Assembly (NCBI GenBank): GCA_022711635.1
Contig: JAKLEQ010000012.1
Location: 1-32,909, forward strand
DNA length: 32,909 bases
Direction: 5' to 3'
Source of the DNA: Methanoregula sp.
GTDB lineage: Archaea > Halobacteriota > Methanomicrobia > Methanomicrobiales > Methanospirillaceae
Shown: positions 1 to 7,900 of the stretch, one piece after another
Numbering within the stretch: position 1 is the stretch's first letter
Layout: each line of letters starts with the position of its first letter
The notes under the pieces: model-generated
Told to the model about the DNA's origin: nothing
The model's database searches: none
The model's input: the letters and a program-made list of their open reading frames with translations, nothing else
Position numbers and translations under genes: made by a program

Positions 1-146
1 ATCTTTCTCATAGGCAGGCACCGGGGTTGGGATCCGTTTCTTTTTGGGGAGTCTTTTTGGAATCAGACAAAAACTTTTCGCGTGCGCCGTGAATGTTGCA
101 AAAAAATGGTGGTTCTGACATTTTTTCGTCGGAATGCCTCATGAAG

Positions 147-155
147 AATATTTAA
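147..155 (+). promoter_or_regulatory. TATA box of the rubrerythrin gene
   Basis: The AT-rich stretch aatatttaa lies about 30 nt before the ATG at 181. Archaeal transcription usually starts about 25 nt downstream of the TATA centre, which puts the start at about 176-180. The mRNA would then be leaderless or nearly so, and no Shine-Dalgarno sequence is visible before the ATG. Called by eye. Confidence 0.5.
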
Positions 156-180
156 GTAGTGACTTTTCTTATCTTTGCAC

Positions 181-684
181 ATGGCAACAATCGACAATGT
201 AAAAGCGGCTTATGCCGGTGAATCGCAGGCAAACAGGAAATATCTTGCATTTTCTGAAAAGGCTGCAGAAGAGGGCTTCAGGAACATCGCAACTCTCTTC
301 AAAGCGGCCTCGGAAGCAGAGGCGATCCATGCCCGAAAACTTCTCAAGGTTATGGGTGCTGTCGGGACAACGAAGGACAACCTCCAGGTGAGCATTTCAG
401 GAGAGACCCATGAGTTTACGGAGATGTATCCGGGTTTCATCACCACCGCAGAATCAGAGAAAAAGTCGGATGCGCTCCTCGCATTTACCCATGCCATGAA
501 AGCCGAGCAGGTCCATGCAAAACTCTACGAGAAGGCACTGAACCTCCTGAAGTCGGGAAGCGACATGAGCAGGGAGAAGATCTTCCTCTGCCCGATCTGC
601 GGGAACATCGAGATCGGGAAAGTTCCGGAGAAATGCCCGATCTGTGCCGTCTTTGGAAAACAGTTCCGTGAGATCTCGCTCTAA
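181..684 (+). CDS. rbr: Rubrerythrin
   Basis: Rubrerythrins are cytoplasmic non-haem iron proteins that reduce hydrogen peroxide in anaerobes. The 167-residue product has the usual two parts. The N-terminal ferritin-like four-helix bundle carries the di-iron ligand pattern (an early ESQANRKY helix, EAEAIHARK, and a second ExxH in AEQVHAK). The C-terminal rubredoxin-like [Fe(SCys)4] domain has two CPIC pairs at about residues 137-140 and 152-155. I chose ATG 181; a TTG two codons upstream is also open, but the TATA spacing and the lack of a Shine-Dalgarno sequence favour a leaderless ATG. It is monocistronic: the next gene is convergent, with a hairpin between them. Together with the glutaredoxin-thioredoxin reductase fusion further right it suggests local clustering of oxidative-stress functions. 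The family assignment is secure; the physiological electron donor cannot be read from the sequence. Confidence 0.95.
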   Translation: MATIDNVKAAYAGESQANRKYLAFSEKAAEEGFRNIATLFKAASEAEAIHARKLLKVMGAVGTTKDNLQVSISGETHEFTEMYPGFITTAESEKKSDALLAFTHAMKAEQVHAKLYEKALNLLKSGSDMSREKIFLCPICGNIEIGKVPEKCPICAVFGKQFREISL

Positions 685-690
685 ACCATC

Positions 691-711
691 CCCCGGGGGA
701 CTAGTCCCCGG
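691..711. terminator. Palindromic hairpin between convergent genes
   Basis: A perfect 14-bp palindrome (ggggactagtcccc, 696-709) with flanking C/G pairs forms a strong stem just after the rubrerythrin stop. A T-rich stretch (aattctttt) follows on the plus strand. Its position between two convergent genes fits a terminator. The fold was found by eye. Confidence 0.5.
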
Positions 712-728
712 CGGGATGCTAATTCTTT

Positions 729-2048
729 TCAGGCTTTTCCGTTCTTCTTTTTATGCCGCTGGTGGAGCCAGAGGACGACCAGTGCCAGTGCAATCAGCGT
801 GGCCCAGGAAGCGGTATAAATGACGATGATGGGATTGAGGACAATCTGCGGCGCTTTCGTCGGCGTCGGCCTGGCCGGCGGTTCTGAAACCCGCAAATTG
901 ACAGAGGCCGACGAAGGGAACCGGTACGTACCATCGAAGTACCGGATCCGGACCGTTGCATTTCCCGAGTGAATCACCGGGTTTGATGGTGTATTCCTCA
1001 CGTTCGGAAATGCGATTGAGCGGGTCAGGCGCCTGCCGTTCTCCTCTACCTCAAAATACCATGAGTCCGGATAGAACGGATCATAGGCGTCATTAATCCC
1101 GACAAACAGGGTTGATCCCTGGGGGACATTCACATGAAGGACAGCGGTTTCGTTCTCCCCGGAAACGATGATTCTCTGGGTGAACGTATCCCCCCACGAA
1201 AGGGAAACATACGGTGAGAGTCCGTTACATTCAGACGGGAGCGTCCTATTGGTGAAGGTAAAGTCCGGCACATCGGGTACCCGGGGTTCGACGGCACAGG
1301 CAAACCGGTCGTCCATAACCTGGCCATAGGTCAGCGCATAGTTGTAGATCCTGACCTCATCGAGCCCGCCCTTAAGATATCCGTTGCATTGCGGGTCGGG
1401 CATCGAGCCGGGACCAGCGTCCACTCCGAGCATAACGTCGTTGGGCCGGGTATACACGATCTGTCCTGTCCCATTGGCAATATTGCGCAGGACACCGTCA
1501 AGATAAATCCTGATAACCTCCCCGTCATAGGTGCCGGCCACATGATGCCACCGGTGGAGAAGAATGTTTTCGTGCTGGACCGGTACGGATACATCACCCT
1601 TTTTCGTGCTTACGGTCCACCAGAGGTCATTTCCGTCGTCGAATGCGAGCCGGTACCCGCTCCCGCTGGTATAGGTTGAGACAAGCACCTGCCGATCGAA
1701 TGAGTCGATGGCGAACCACAGATCGACCGTGATCGCCTTTTCCGGGTGGTTGATTGTCCTGTATGGAATGGCGACATAGGAATCGACCCCGTTGAAAAAG
1801 AGAGCCTGCCCACATGATCCGGCACTGATGCGGGTTGCACAGAAAATTTGACCGGAATTCCCGTTTCCGGAAAAATCGATGGCGTACTGGCCTGTCGCCT
1901 CGTTCATACTCAGGAATACGATAGGATCTGCTGAGGCGGGTTTTTCATCGGATGCGGCACAGACGCCTGCCATAATAAAAAGCAGCGCCGTGCAGCAAAG
2001 TGCCAGGCACCCGGCACTCCGTTGGGAAACAGAGGCTGTCACCGTCAC
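729..2048 (-). CDS. Membrane-anchored LamG/concanavalin-like surface protein
   Basis: This 439-residue protein has an N-terminal signal sequence (hydrophobic core about residues 12-30, small residues before SDEKP). A LamG/concanavalin A-like jelly-roll follows at about 40-250, with the typical motifs ALFFNGVDSYV, ITVDLWF, WHHVAGTYDG and IRIYLDGVL, ending in GGLDEVRIYNYALT. After a domain of unknown fold at about 255-400 comes one C-terminal membrane segment (about 405-427) and a basic tail (HQRHKKKNGKA). It should therefore be displayed outside the cell and anchored at its C-terminus. Such domains commonly bind glycans or other surface ligands; the ligand here is unknown. The start is GTG at 2048; an in-frame GTG two codons later is an alternative, and no strong ribosome-binding site separates them. 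It is transcribed away from the glutaredoxin-thioredoxin reductase gene. Confidence 0.8.
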   Translation of the reverse strand: MTVTASVSQRSAGCLALCCTALLFIMAGVCAASDEKPASADPIVFLSMNEATGQYAIDFSGNGNSGQIFCATRISAGSCGQALFFNGVDSYVAIPYRTINHPEKAITVDLWFAIDSFDRQVLVSTYTSGSGYRLAFDDGNDLWWTVSTKKGDVSVPVQHENILLHRWHHVAGTYDGEVIRIYLDGVLRNIANGTGQIVYTRPNDVMLGVDAGPGSMPDPQCNGYLKGGLDEVRIYNYALTYGQVMDDRFACAVEPRVPDVPDFTFTNRTLPSECNGLSPYVSLSWGDTFTQRIIVSGENETAVLHVNVPQGSTLFVGINDAYDPFYPDSWYFEVEENGRRLTRSIAFPNVRNTPSNPVIHSGNATVRIRYFDGTYRFPSSASVNLRVSEPPARPTPTKAPQIVLNPIIVIYTASWATLIALALVVLWLHQRHKKKNGKA

Positions 2049-2157
2049 TTCACGTATCCAGTATAGGGTACGGGTTCAAAAGAATATTGCGTATGATGAT
2101 GGTACGAGCCATAGTACGAGCGCTGCTTTTTTTGCGCTGGAAGGCAGATGACGATTG
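2049..2157. promoter_or_regulatory. Divergent promoter region with a direct repeat
   Basis: This 109-bp space separates two divergently transcribed genes. It holds AT-rich patches around 2080-2095 that could serve as TATA elements. It also holds an 8-bp direct repeat, gtacgagc, at 2102-2109 and 2114-2121 (12-bp period), upstream of the thioredoxin reductase start. A weak ggaag about 15 nt before the ATG at 2158 is the only ribosome-binding candidate. Confidence 0.3.
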
Positions 2158-3327
2158 ATGCAGACGGTTACCGTATATTCCACCAAGAACTGCCCCTACT
2201 GCAGAATGGCGAAAGCATTCCTGGACAGGCAGGGCGTTTCCTATACAAGCATCGACGTCGGCGAGGATGAAGCCGAAGCACGGAAGATGATCGCTCTTTC
2301 CGGCCAGCGGGGGGTTCCGGTAATCACGGTGGATGATGAGGTTATCGTCGGTTTTGATTCCCAGCGCCTGAACGAGCTTTTCGGAAAAACAGGTGCGGGG
2401 ACACGCTGCGATGTCCTGATCGCCGGGGCCGGTCCTGCCGGGCTGACCGCCGCTGTCTACTGCGCCCGAAAGCTCCTGAAGACCGTGGTCGTGTCGGAAA
2501 ATATCGGAGGGCAGGCGCTTCAGTCGTGGGCGATCGAAAACTACATGGGATTCCGTCTGATCACCGGCGAGGACCTGATGAAAAGTTTCGAGGAACAGGC
2601 ACGCTCGCAGGACATCCGGCTCGAGATTGACGGGATTGCCGCGATCGCACGGACGGAGAACGGCTTCCTCGTCACTACTGAGTCAGGTCTCTCGTTTACC
2701 GCAACCTGTGTCATTCTTGCCCTGGGCAAGCGTCCGAGGAAACTCGATGTCCTTGGGGAAGAGCGGTTCATCGGGCGCGGGATCTCGATCTGTTCGACCT
2801 GCGACGGTCCGCTCTTCAAGGGAAAACGTGTGGCGGTTGTTGGCGGCGGGAACTCCGCTCTCCAGACGGCAATCGAGATGAGCGGTATTGCATCGTCAGT
2901 AAGCCTGATCACCCGTAAAGGTATCCGGGCTGACGAGACGTACCAGAAGACTCTTGCACAGAAAGCCAATATCACGGTCCATGAAAACACGAAAGTCACC
3001 GGCCTGAAGGGTGATACGTTCCTGACCGGGGCGATCATCACCGATAAAGAAGGCCGGGAACAGACGATCGATCTCGACGGAATTTTTGTCGAGATCGGGT
3101 GGATCCCCAACACCGAATTCCTCGGCGATTTTTTGGAACTGAACGACCTGAAGGAGATTATTGTCGATCAGGACTGCCACACGAGCATGCCGGGGATCTT
3201 CGCGGCGGGGGATGTGACCTCGGTCAAGGGAAAACAGATCATTATTGCTGCAGGGCACGGCGCGCAGGCAGCGCTCGAGGCATACGAGTGCGTGATGCGG
3301 GCAAAGAGCGAAGGGAAACAGGAATAG
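2158..3327 (+). CDS. Glutaredoxin-thioredoxin reductase fusion protein
   Basis: The 389-residue protein joins a glutaredoxin-like domain (about 1-75, active site CPYC at 12-15, with the cis-proline motif GVPVITV) to a full low-molecular-weight thioredoxin reductase (about 80-385). The reductase part shows the FAD-binding GAGPAGL near residue 90, the redox pair CSTC at about 212-215 followed by DG, the nucleotide-binding GGGNSA near 230, and the C-terminal FAD motif IFAAGDV. The fusion probably channels electrons from the flavin to the attached CPYC domain, which then reduces disulfides in client proteins. Whether the donor is NADPH, NADH or F420H2 cannot be decided by eye. ATG 2158 was chosen over the TTG just before it. 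The gene converges on tfrB with only 12 bp between stops. Confidence 0.9.
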   Translation: MQTVTVYSTKNCPYCRMAKAFLDRQGVSYTSIDVGEDEAEARKMIALSGQRGVPVITVDDEVIVGFDSQRLNELFGKTGAGTRCDVLIAGAGPAGLTAAVYCARKLLKTVVVSENIGGQALQSWAIENYMGFRLITGEDLMKSFEEQARSQDIRLEIDGIAAIARTENGFLVTTESGLSFTATCVILALGKRPRKLDVLGEERFIGRGISICSTCDGPLFKGKRVAVVGGGNSALQTAIEMSGIASSVSLITRKGIRADETYQKTLAQKANITVHENTKVTGLKGDTFLTGAIITDKEGREQTIDLDGIFVEIGWIPNTEFLGDFLELNDLKEIIVDQDCHTSMPGIFAAGDVTSVKGKQIIIAAGHGAQAALEAYECVMRAKSEGKQE

Positions 3328-3339
3328 GGAGGTTCCTTT

Positions 3340-4797
3340 TCATCGCATTTCTGCTTCCCGGTCTTTCTTTCGGTATCCTTCCAGCAGGATCGTCGCAATA
3401 TTCCTGACCGGTTTGTCCGTATGGCCCGAGATATGAAACTCGCAGAACGGGCAGGACGTGATGACGACGTCTGCTTTCGTTCTCCGGATCTCATCGCCCC
3501 GCCTTTTTCCGAGAGCCGCCGCCTCGTCGGGATTTCCTGATCTCACCCCTCCGCCAGAACCGCAGCAGATCGCGGGCATTTCCACGAGATCCACGACCTG
3601 GCGGAGGAGCTCCCGCGGTTCCCTGCGGATCCCCTGCCCGCGCATCAGGTGGCAGGGATCGTGGTAGGTTGCACGGAGGGGGAGTTTTGCGGGAGGCTCG
3701 ATGCCGTACTTCGTGAGGAGTTCGTTGATATCGATGACCGTAAACGGCGTCCGGTAATCATTCTTCAGGGTCGTGCCGCAGCCTGCACACATGGTCAGGA
3801 CCATATCGATCCCCCGTGAGGCAAACGTCTCGATATTACGTTTTTTCAGCGTATCGATATAGTCCAGCTGTCCCGTCCGGATCAGGGGGGATCCGCAACA
3901 GACCTGTTCTTTTGGTATGATGATACGGATCCCGTTCCTCCGGAGTACTTCGATGGCGTCGAGGGCCGACTGCTGCTGCCGGAGGTTGTACATGCAACCG
4001 ACAAAGAACCCGACGGTCGCCTTGACCGGCCCATACGGTTCGATGACCTCCCCCGTTTTTTCGAGGAGAGATTCTGCTGTCCGGGGGACACTCCTCCCCG
4101 TCTTCCTGATGAGCTCGGCAACCTCCAGGTGACGGGGGAGTGTCCGTCCCTGCCTGTTTGCGAGCGCCCGTAGTTTCTCGATGGCTTTTCCCGGGATCTC
4201 GATCTCTTTCGGGCAGACCTTCCAACAGGCCTGGCAGCTGGTGCAGGTAAAGAGCCCTTCCTGGACAGCAGTGGCGATCCGGTCATCGCAATTTCGCGGG
4301 TCGAGCGCAAGGCGCATCTCTTCCCTCATGACGGTGGGACCGAGGAATTTTGTAACGGTCATCGCCGGGCATACCGAAACACAGGCAAGACACTCAATGC
4401 AGCTCCTCAAGGGCTTGATTGCATCGATCTGCTCTTTTGACGGCAGGCAGGGGGCATCTTTCGGCTGGAGCGGGGGGAGGTTCTGCAGCGCCGGCATGAG
4501 ATCCACGACAAGGTCTTTTTTCACCGGAAGGTTCAGGGGCTCGATGACACTTCCGGTATGGGCTTCCTCCATGCATGCGAGAACCGGTTCACCATTGACC
4601 TGCACGGCGCAGCTGCCGCATTGGCCGGATCCGCAGCAGTACCGGTACGAGAGGGAGGGATCGATCTCATCGTGGATAGCATGGAGCACGTGGAGGACCC
4701 GGGCACCATCATTGACCCTGACGGTATACGTTTCCAGCCGGGGGGCAGGATCGCAGGCAGGGTCGAACCGCGAGACCTTGACGGTAATCTCTTTCAT
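3340..4797 (-). CDS. tfrB: Thiol:fumarate reductase subunit B (Fe-S and CCG-domain subunit)
   Basis: TfrB carries the half-reaction that oxidises coenzyme M and coenzyme B to the heterodisulfide while TfrA reduces fumarate to succinate; in methanogens this supplies succinate for biosynthesis. The 485 residues begin with an SdhB-like part: a plant-type [2Fe-2S] cysteine set (CCGSGQCGSC and a later C), then two 4Fe-4S/3Fe-4S ferredoxin motifs (CIECLACVSVCP and CTSCQACWKVCP). The C-terminal half is HdrB-like, with two CCG domains (GCMYN...CCGSPL, and CAGCG...HDPCH...CCGSGGG...SCPFC). The open frame runs on upstream to 5100, but that part lies inside tfrA; ATG 4797 (MKEITVKV) matches the family start and overlaps the tfrA stop by 4 bp. 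All cluster cysteines appear intact. Confidence 0.94.
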   Translation of the reverse strand: MKEITVKVSRFDPACDPAPRLETYTVRVNDGARVLHVLHAIHDEIDPSLSYRYCCGSGQCGSCAVQVNGEPVLACMEEAHTGSVIEPLNLPVKKDLVVDLMPALQNLPPLQPKDAPCLPSKEQIDAIKPLRSCIECLACVSVCPAMTVTKFLGPTVMREEMRLALDPRNCDDRIATAVQEGLFTCTSCQACWKVCPKEIEIPGKAIEKLRALANRQGRTLPRHLEVAELIRKTGRSVPRTAESLLEKTGEVIEPYGPVKATVGFFVGCMYNLRQQQSALDAIEVLRRNGIRIIIPKEQVCCGSPLIRTGQLDYIDTLKKRNIETFASRGIDMVLTMCAGCGTTLKNDYRTPFTVIDINELLTKYGIEPPAKLPLRATYHDPCHLMRGQGIRREPRELLRQVVDLVEMPAICCGSGGGVRSGNPDEAAALGKRRGDEIRRTKADVVITSCPFCEFHISGHTDKPVRNIATILLEGYRKKDREAEMR

Positions 4798-6422
4798 GCA
4801 GCACCCCCGCTTTTCCCGATACCCTCCCGATCCTGTGCAAGGAACGTATGAGAGAAGGGAGAGTTCTGCGCGTCCCAGGTCTGCCGGATGTCGGTCCTCG
4901 TGTGGGCGCCACGAGACTCGGGGCGCAAGAGTGCCGCCCGACAGACGATCGAGGCGGTAAGAAGCATATTCTGCACAGTGCAGCACTCGACAAGGTTTCG
5001 GGAAGAGTCTGCGATGAGAGCGCTCTTCGAGAGCCGTGAGATGACCTTGAGCGTATCTTTCACACCACCGGCCGTCCGGAAGATCCCGGCCCCGTCCCAC
5101 ATCGCGAGCCGGAGCTCCCGGACGACGTAAGCAGGATTTGCATTACCCCGCAAGAATGCCGCGAGCCGCTCTTCCTGTCGCCGGATCTGCTCAGGATCGA
5201 TCTTTTTCCTGCGGGGCTCCGCCTTGCCGGCAAACTCCCCGGCGCGTTTCCCGAAGACCTGTGTATCTGCAAGGGCATTCCCGCCGAGCCGGTTTGCTCC
5301 GTGGACTCCCCCCGCTGTTTCCCCGCATGCAAAAAGGCCGGGAAGGGTCGTCCGGCACTCTCTCGTTATCCGCATCCCCCCCATCATGTGGTGGGCTGTA
5401 GGCGCAACCTCCATCGGCTCCTTCCGTATGTCAACCCCGAACTTAAGGAACTGCTCGAGCATGACCGGCAGTTTCTCCTCGATTTGGTGGCGTGGCAGGT
5501 GGGTGACATCCAGAGAGACGCCGCTATGGGGAGTCCCTCTTCCCTCGAGGATCTCTGTAGCAATTGCACGCGCCACGACATCGCGGGTGGAGAGTTCCAT
5601 CCGCTCGGGGTCGTAATTTTTCATGAACCGTTCGCCAAGGCGGTTTTTCAAAATCCCGCCCTCGCCACGCACCGCCTCAGTAACAAGTCTCCCGCGTGCA
5701 TCGTACGGATATACGGCTCCCGTCGGGTGAAACTGGACCATCTCCATGTCGATCAGTTCGGCACCGGCGCGGTAGCCGATGGCAAAACCGTCCCCGGTCC
5801 CGCTCGAGGAGTTCGTGGAGATATCGTAGATCCGTGTGCCCCCCCCGGTAGCGAGGATGGTGCTGTCGGCGGTCACCGTCAGCAGTTCGCCGCAGTCGTC
5901 AATCGCGACAGCCCCGATCACCCGGTCGCCATCTTTCAGGAGATCGAGGGCGGTCACTTCGCTGAGTACCCGGACATCGCAGGCGCCGAGCCGGTCAATG
6001 AGGGTGACCATCATCTCATGCCCGGTCCGGTCGCCTGCGTAGCAGGTCCGGGGAAAACGCTGGCCCCCGAACGGGCGCTGGCAGACCATCGCATCTTCGG
6101 TGACATCGAAGACCGCCCCCCACCGGATCAGGTCGGCGACCCGGGCCGGGCTTTCCGCGACGAGGGTGGAAACGAGTTCCGGGTCATTGAGGTACGCCCC
6201 TCCCTTCATCGTGTCCCCGAAATGGATCTCGCAGGAGTCCTGCTCCCGGAGCACGGCGTTATACCCTCCCTCTGCCATCGGGGTGCACCCGCCTTTCCCG
6301 GGGATCGTCTTTGTCATGAGAACAACATCCCCGTACCCCGACGCCTCGATCGCCGCCCGGACGCCTGCCCCGCCGCTCCCGATCACGAGCACGTGGCAGT
6401 CACTGCCGTCATCTGCACGCAT
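4794..6422 (-). CDS. tfrA: Thiol:fumarate reductase subunit A (flavoprotein)
   Basis: This is the fumarate-reducing flavoprotein of the thiol:fumarate reductase, 542 residues, of the SdhA/FrdA/L-aspartate oxidase family. Visible motifs are the FAD Rossmann motif GSGGAGVRAAIEA near the N-terminus, GKGGCTPMAEGGYNA, the active-site arginine region STRDVVARAI, the substrate histidine region TAHHMMGGMRI, the FAD motif GLFACGETAGGVHGANRLGGNAL, and the C-terminal ESRGAHTRTDI. The HT..AQGG histidine that binds FAD covalently in SdhA is absent (GGCTPMAEGG), so FAD should be non-covalent. ATG 6422 lies 25-35 nt from a TATA-like ttttatcat, implying a very short leader. The stop overlaps the tfrB start (ATGA), so the subunits are probably made together. 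L-aspartate oxidase is excluded by the adjacent TfrB. Confidence 0.93.
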   Translation of the reverse strand: MRADDGSDCHVLVIGSGGAGVRAAIEASGYGDVVLMTKTIPGKGGCTPMAEGGYNAVLREQDSCEIHFGDTMKGGAYLNDPELVSTLVAESPARVADLIRWGAVFDVTEDAMVCQRPFGGQRFPRTCYAGDRTGHEMMVTLIDRLGACDVRVLSEVTALDLLKDGDRVIGAVAIDDCGELLTVTADSTILATGGGTRIYDISTNSSSGTGDGFAIGYRAGAELIDMEMVQFHPTGAVYPYDARGRLVTEAVRGEGGILKNRLGERFMKNYDPERMELSTRDVVARAIATEILEGRGTPHSGVSLDVTHLPRHQIEEKLPVMLEQFLKFGVDIRKEPMEVAPTAHHMMGGMRITRECRTTLPGLFACGETAGGVHGANRLGGNALADTQVFGKRAGEFAGKAEPRRKKIDPEQIRRQEERLAAFLRGNANPAYVVRELRLAMWDGAGIFRTAGGVKDTLKVISRLSKSALIADSSRNLVECCTVQNMLLTASIVCRAALLRPESRGAHTRTDIRQTWDAQNSPFSHTFLAQDREGIGKSGGAA

Positions 6423-6496
6423 CTTATTATCTGGTGGATCGTATAGTATGATAAAATCGAGGCTGAAAGCAAGAGAATCTGCAGGAATGATTCATT
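6423..6496. promoter_or_regulatory. Shared divergent promoter of tfrA and lysC
   Basis: Only 74 bp separate the two divergent start codons. A single AT-rich core (tatagtatgataaaat, about 6442-6457) holds TATA-like elements on both strands: ttttatcat read towards tfrA and gtatagtat/gataaaatc read towards the aspartate kinase. The two promoters must overlap, so binding at one may interfere with the other. Confidence 0.45.
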
Positions 6497-7900
6497 ATGA
6501 GACTCCTGATGAAATTCGGCGGTACCTCCGTTGCGGACGCGGCGTGCATCGGGCGCGTCGTGGATATCCTGGAACAGCATCATAAAAACGGCGACGAACT
6601 TGCGGTCGTCGTCTCTGCGCAGAGGGGGGTTACCGATCAGCTCATCGAGACCTCGACAAGCCTCACTACGAGCCGTGATGCAGCGCCAATCGAACCGCTC
6701 ATCGAGTCCCTGCGAACCCGGCACATGACAACCCTGCAAGGGGCAGCCCCTGGATTCGTCGCGGAGATCGGGCCGATCATCGAAGAACGACTCTGCGACC
6801 TGCGCAACATCCTGAACGCCGTCCACAACCTCCGGGAGCTCACGCCCCGTTCGAAGGATTACATCATCTCGTACGGGGAACGCCTTCTCGCCCCGATCGT
6901 GGGTGCAGCACTGGAACAGCGGGGCATTCCATCCGTGGTTCTTGATGGGTGCGAGGCGGGAATTGTCACAACATCGCAGCACGGTGAATCCACAGCACTC
7001 CCTGAATGCGACGAGCGGATCCGCCGCCGGATCCGCCCCCTAATCAAAAAGTCCGTCCCGGTCATTATGGGGTTCATGGGGTGTTCACCGGAGGGTAATA
7101 TCACAACGCTCGGGCGCAGCGGCTCGGACTACTCTGCGTCGATCATTGGCGCGGGCATCGATGCCAACGAGATCTGGATATGGACCGATGTCGATGGGAT
7201 CATGACCTCGGATCCCCGGGTCATCAAGGACGCCCGGGTTATCCCGGAGCTCTCGTATCTCGAAGTGATGGAGCTCTCGTATTTCGGTGCCAAGGTGATG
7301 CACCCGCGGTCGATCGAGCCGGCGATGCGCAAGAACATCCTCGTCCGGGTAAAAAATACCTTCAACCCCGCGTATCCGGGGACCACGATCGTCCGGGCCC
7401 AGAGACGCGACCACCGTGTTGTCAAGGCGCTGACATATATCGAGAAGGTAGCCTCGCTCAATGTCAATGGTGCCCAGATGATAGGGCGCCCGGGTGTCGC
7501 AAAGGCCATATTCACCGCACTTGCCGATCGGGAGGTCAATATCATGATGATCTCGCAGGGATCGTCAGAGGCGAATATCTCCCTGATCGTGGATGAAGCC
7601 CACATCGAGATCGCCGTACAGGCGCTCGCACCGCTCGTCGCGAAGGGGATCGTGAGGGAGGTTATGCAGAACCGTGATGTCAGCGCTGTCGCTGTCGTCG
7701 GATCCGGTATGGTCGGGGCTCTCGGGACCGCAGGCCGGATCTTTTCAGCCCTGGGAAAAGCCGGTGTCAACGTAATGATGATCTCGCAGGGTTCCTGCGA
7801 GGCGAATATATCGTTCGTTGTCCGGCAGGAAGACGGTCCGAGGGCGGTACGGATCCTGCATGACGAATTCCGTCTCTCGGAGGCCCCGGACGATGAGTGA
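6497..7900 (+). CDS. lysC: Aspartate kinase with two ACT domains
   Basis: Aspartate kinase phosphorylates L-aspartate, the first step to lysine (via diaminopimelate), threonine, methionine and isoleucine. The 467-residue protein starts with the nucleotide/aspartate-binding motif KFGGTSV (K6). It contains the glycine-rich GRSGSDYSA and DVDGIMTSDPRV motifs of the kinase domain, then two tandem ACT domains (each centred on an NIMMISQGSSEANISLIV-type motif) in the last about 150 residues. The ACT pair implies feedback control by an amino acid, probably lysine or threonine; which one cannot be read. dapF and lysA near the right end of the window belong to the same pathway. ATG 6497 begins directly with the conserved domain; a weak agga is upstream. 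The gene overlaps purM by 8 bp. Confidence 0.95.
   Translation: MRLLMKFGGTSVADAACIGRVVDILEQHHKNGDELAVVVSAQRGVTDQLIETSTSLTTSRDAAPIEPLIESLRTRHMTTLQGAAPGFVAEIGPIIEERLCDLRNILNAVHNLRELTPRSKDYIISYGERLLAPIVGAALEQRGIPSVVLDGCEAGIVTTSQHGESTALPECDERIRRRIRPLIKKSVPVIMGFMGCSPEGNITTLGRSGSDYSASIIGAGIDANEIWIWTDVDGIMTSDPRVIKDARVIPELSYLEVMELSYFGAKVMHPRSIEPAMRKNILVRVKNTFNPAYPGTTIVRAQRRDHRVVKALTYIEKVASLNVNGAQMIGRPGVAKAIFTALADREVNIMMISQGSSEANISLIVDEAHIEIAVQALAPLVAKGIVREVMQNRDVSAVAVVGSGMVGALGTAGRIFSALGKAGVNVMMISQGSCEANISFVVRQEDGPRAVRILHDEFRLSEAPDDE

Noticed and set aside
4798-5100. N-terminal extension of TfrB
   Set aside because: It overlaps tfrA, resembles no protein, and the family start MKEITVKV is at 4797.
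5301-6446. 381-codon plus-strand open frame
   Set aside because: Antisense to tfrA, without domain resemblance; tfrA motifs cover the same bases convincingly.
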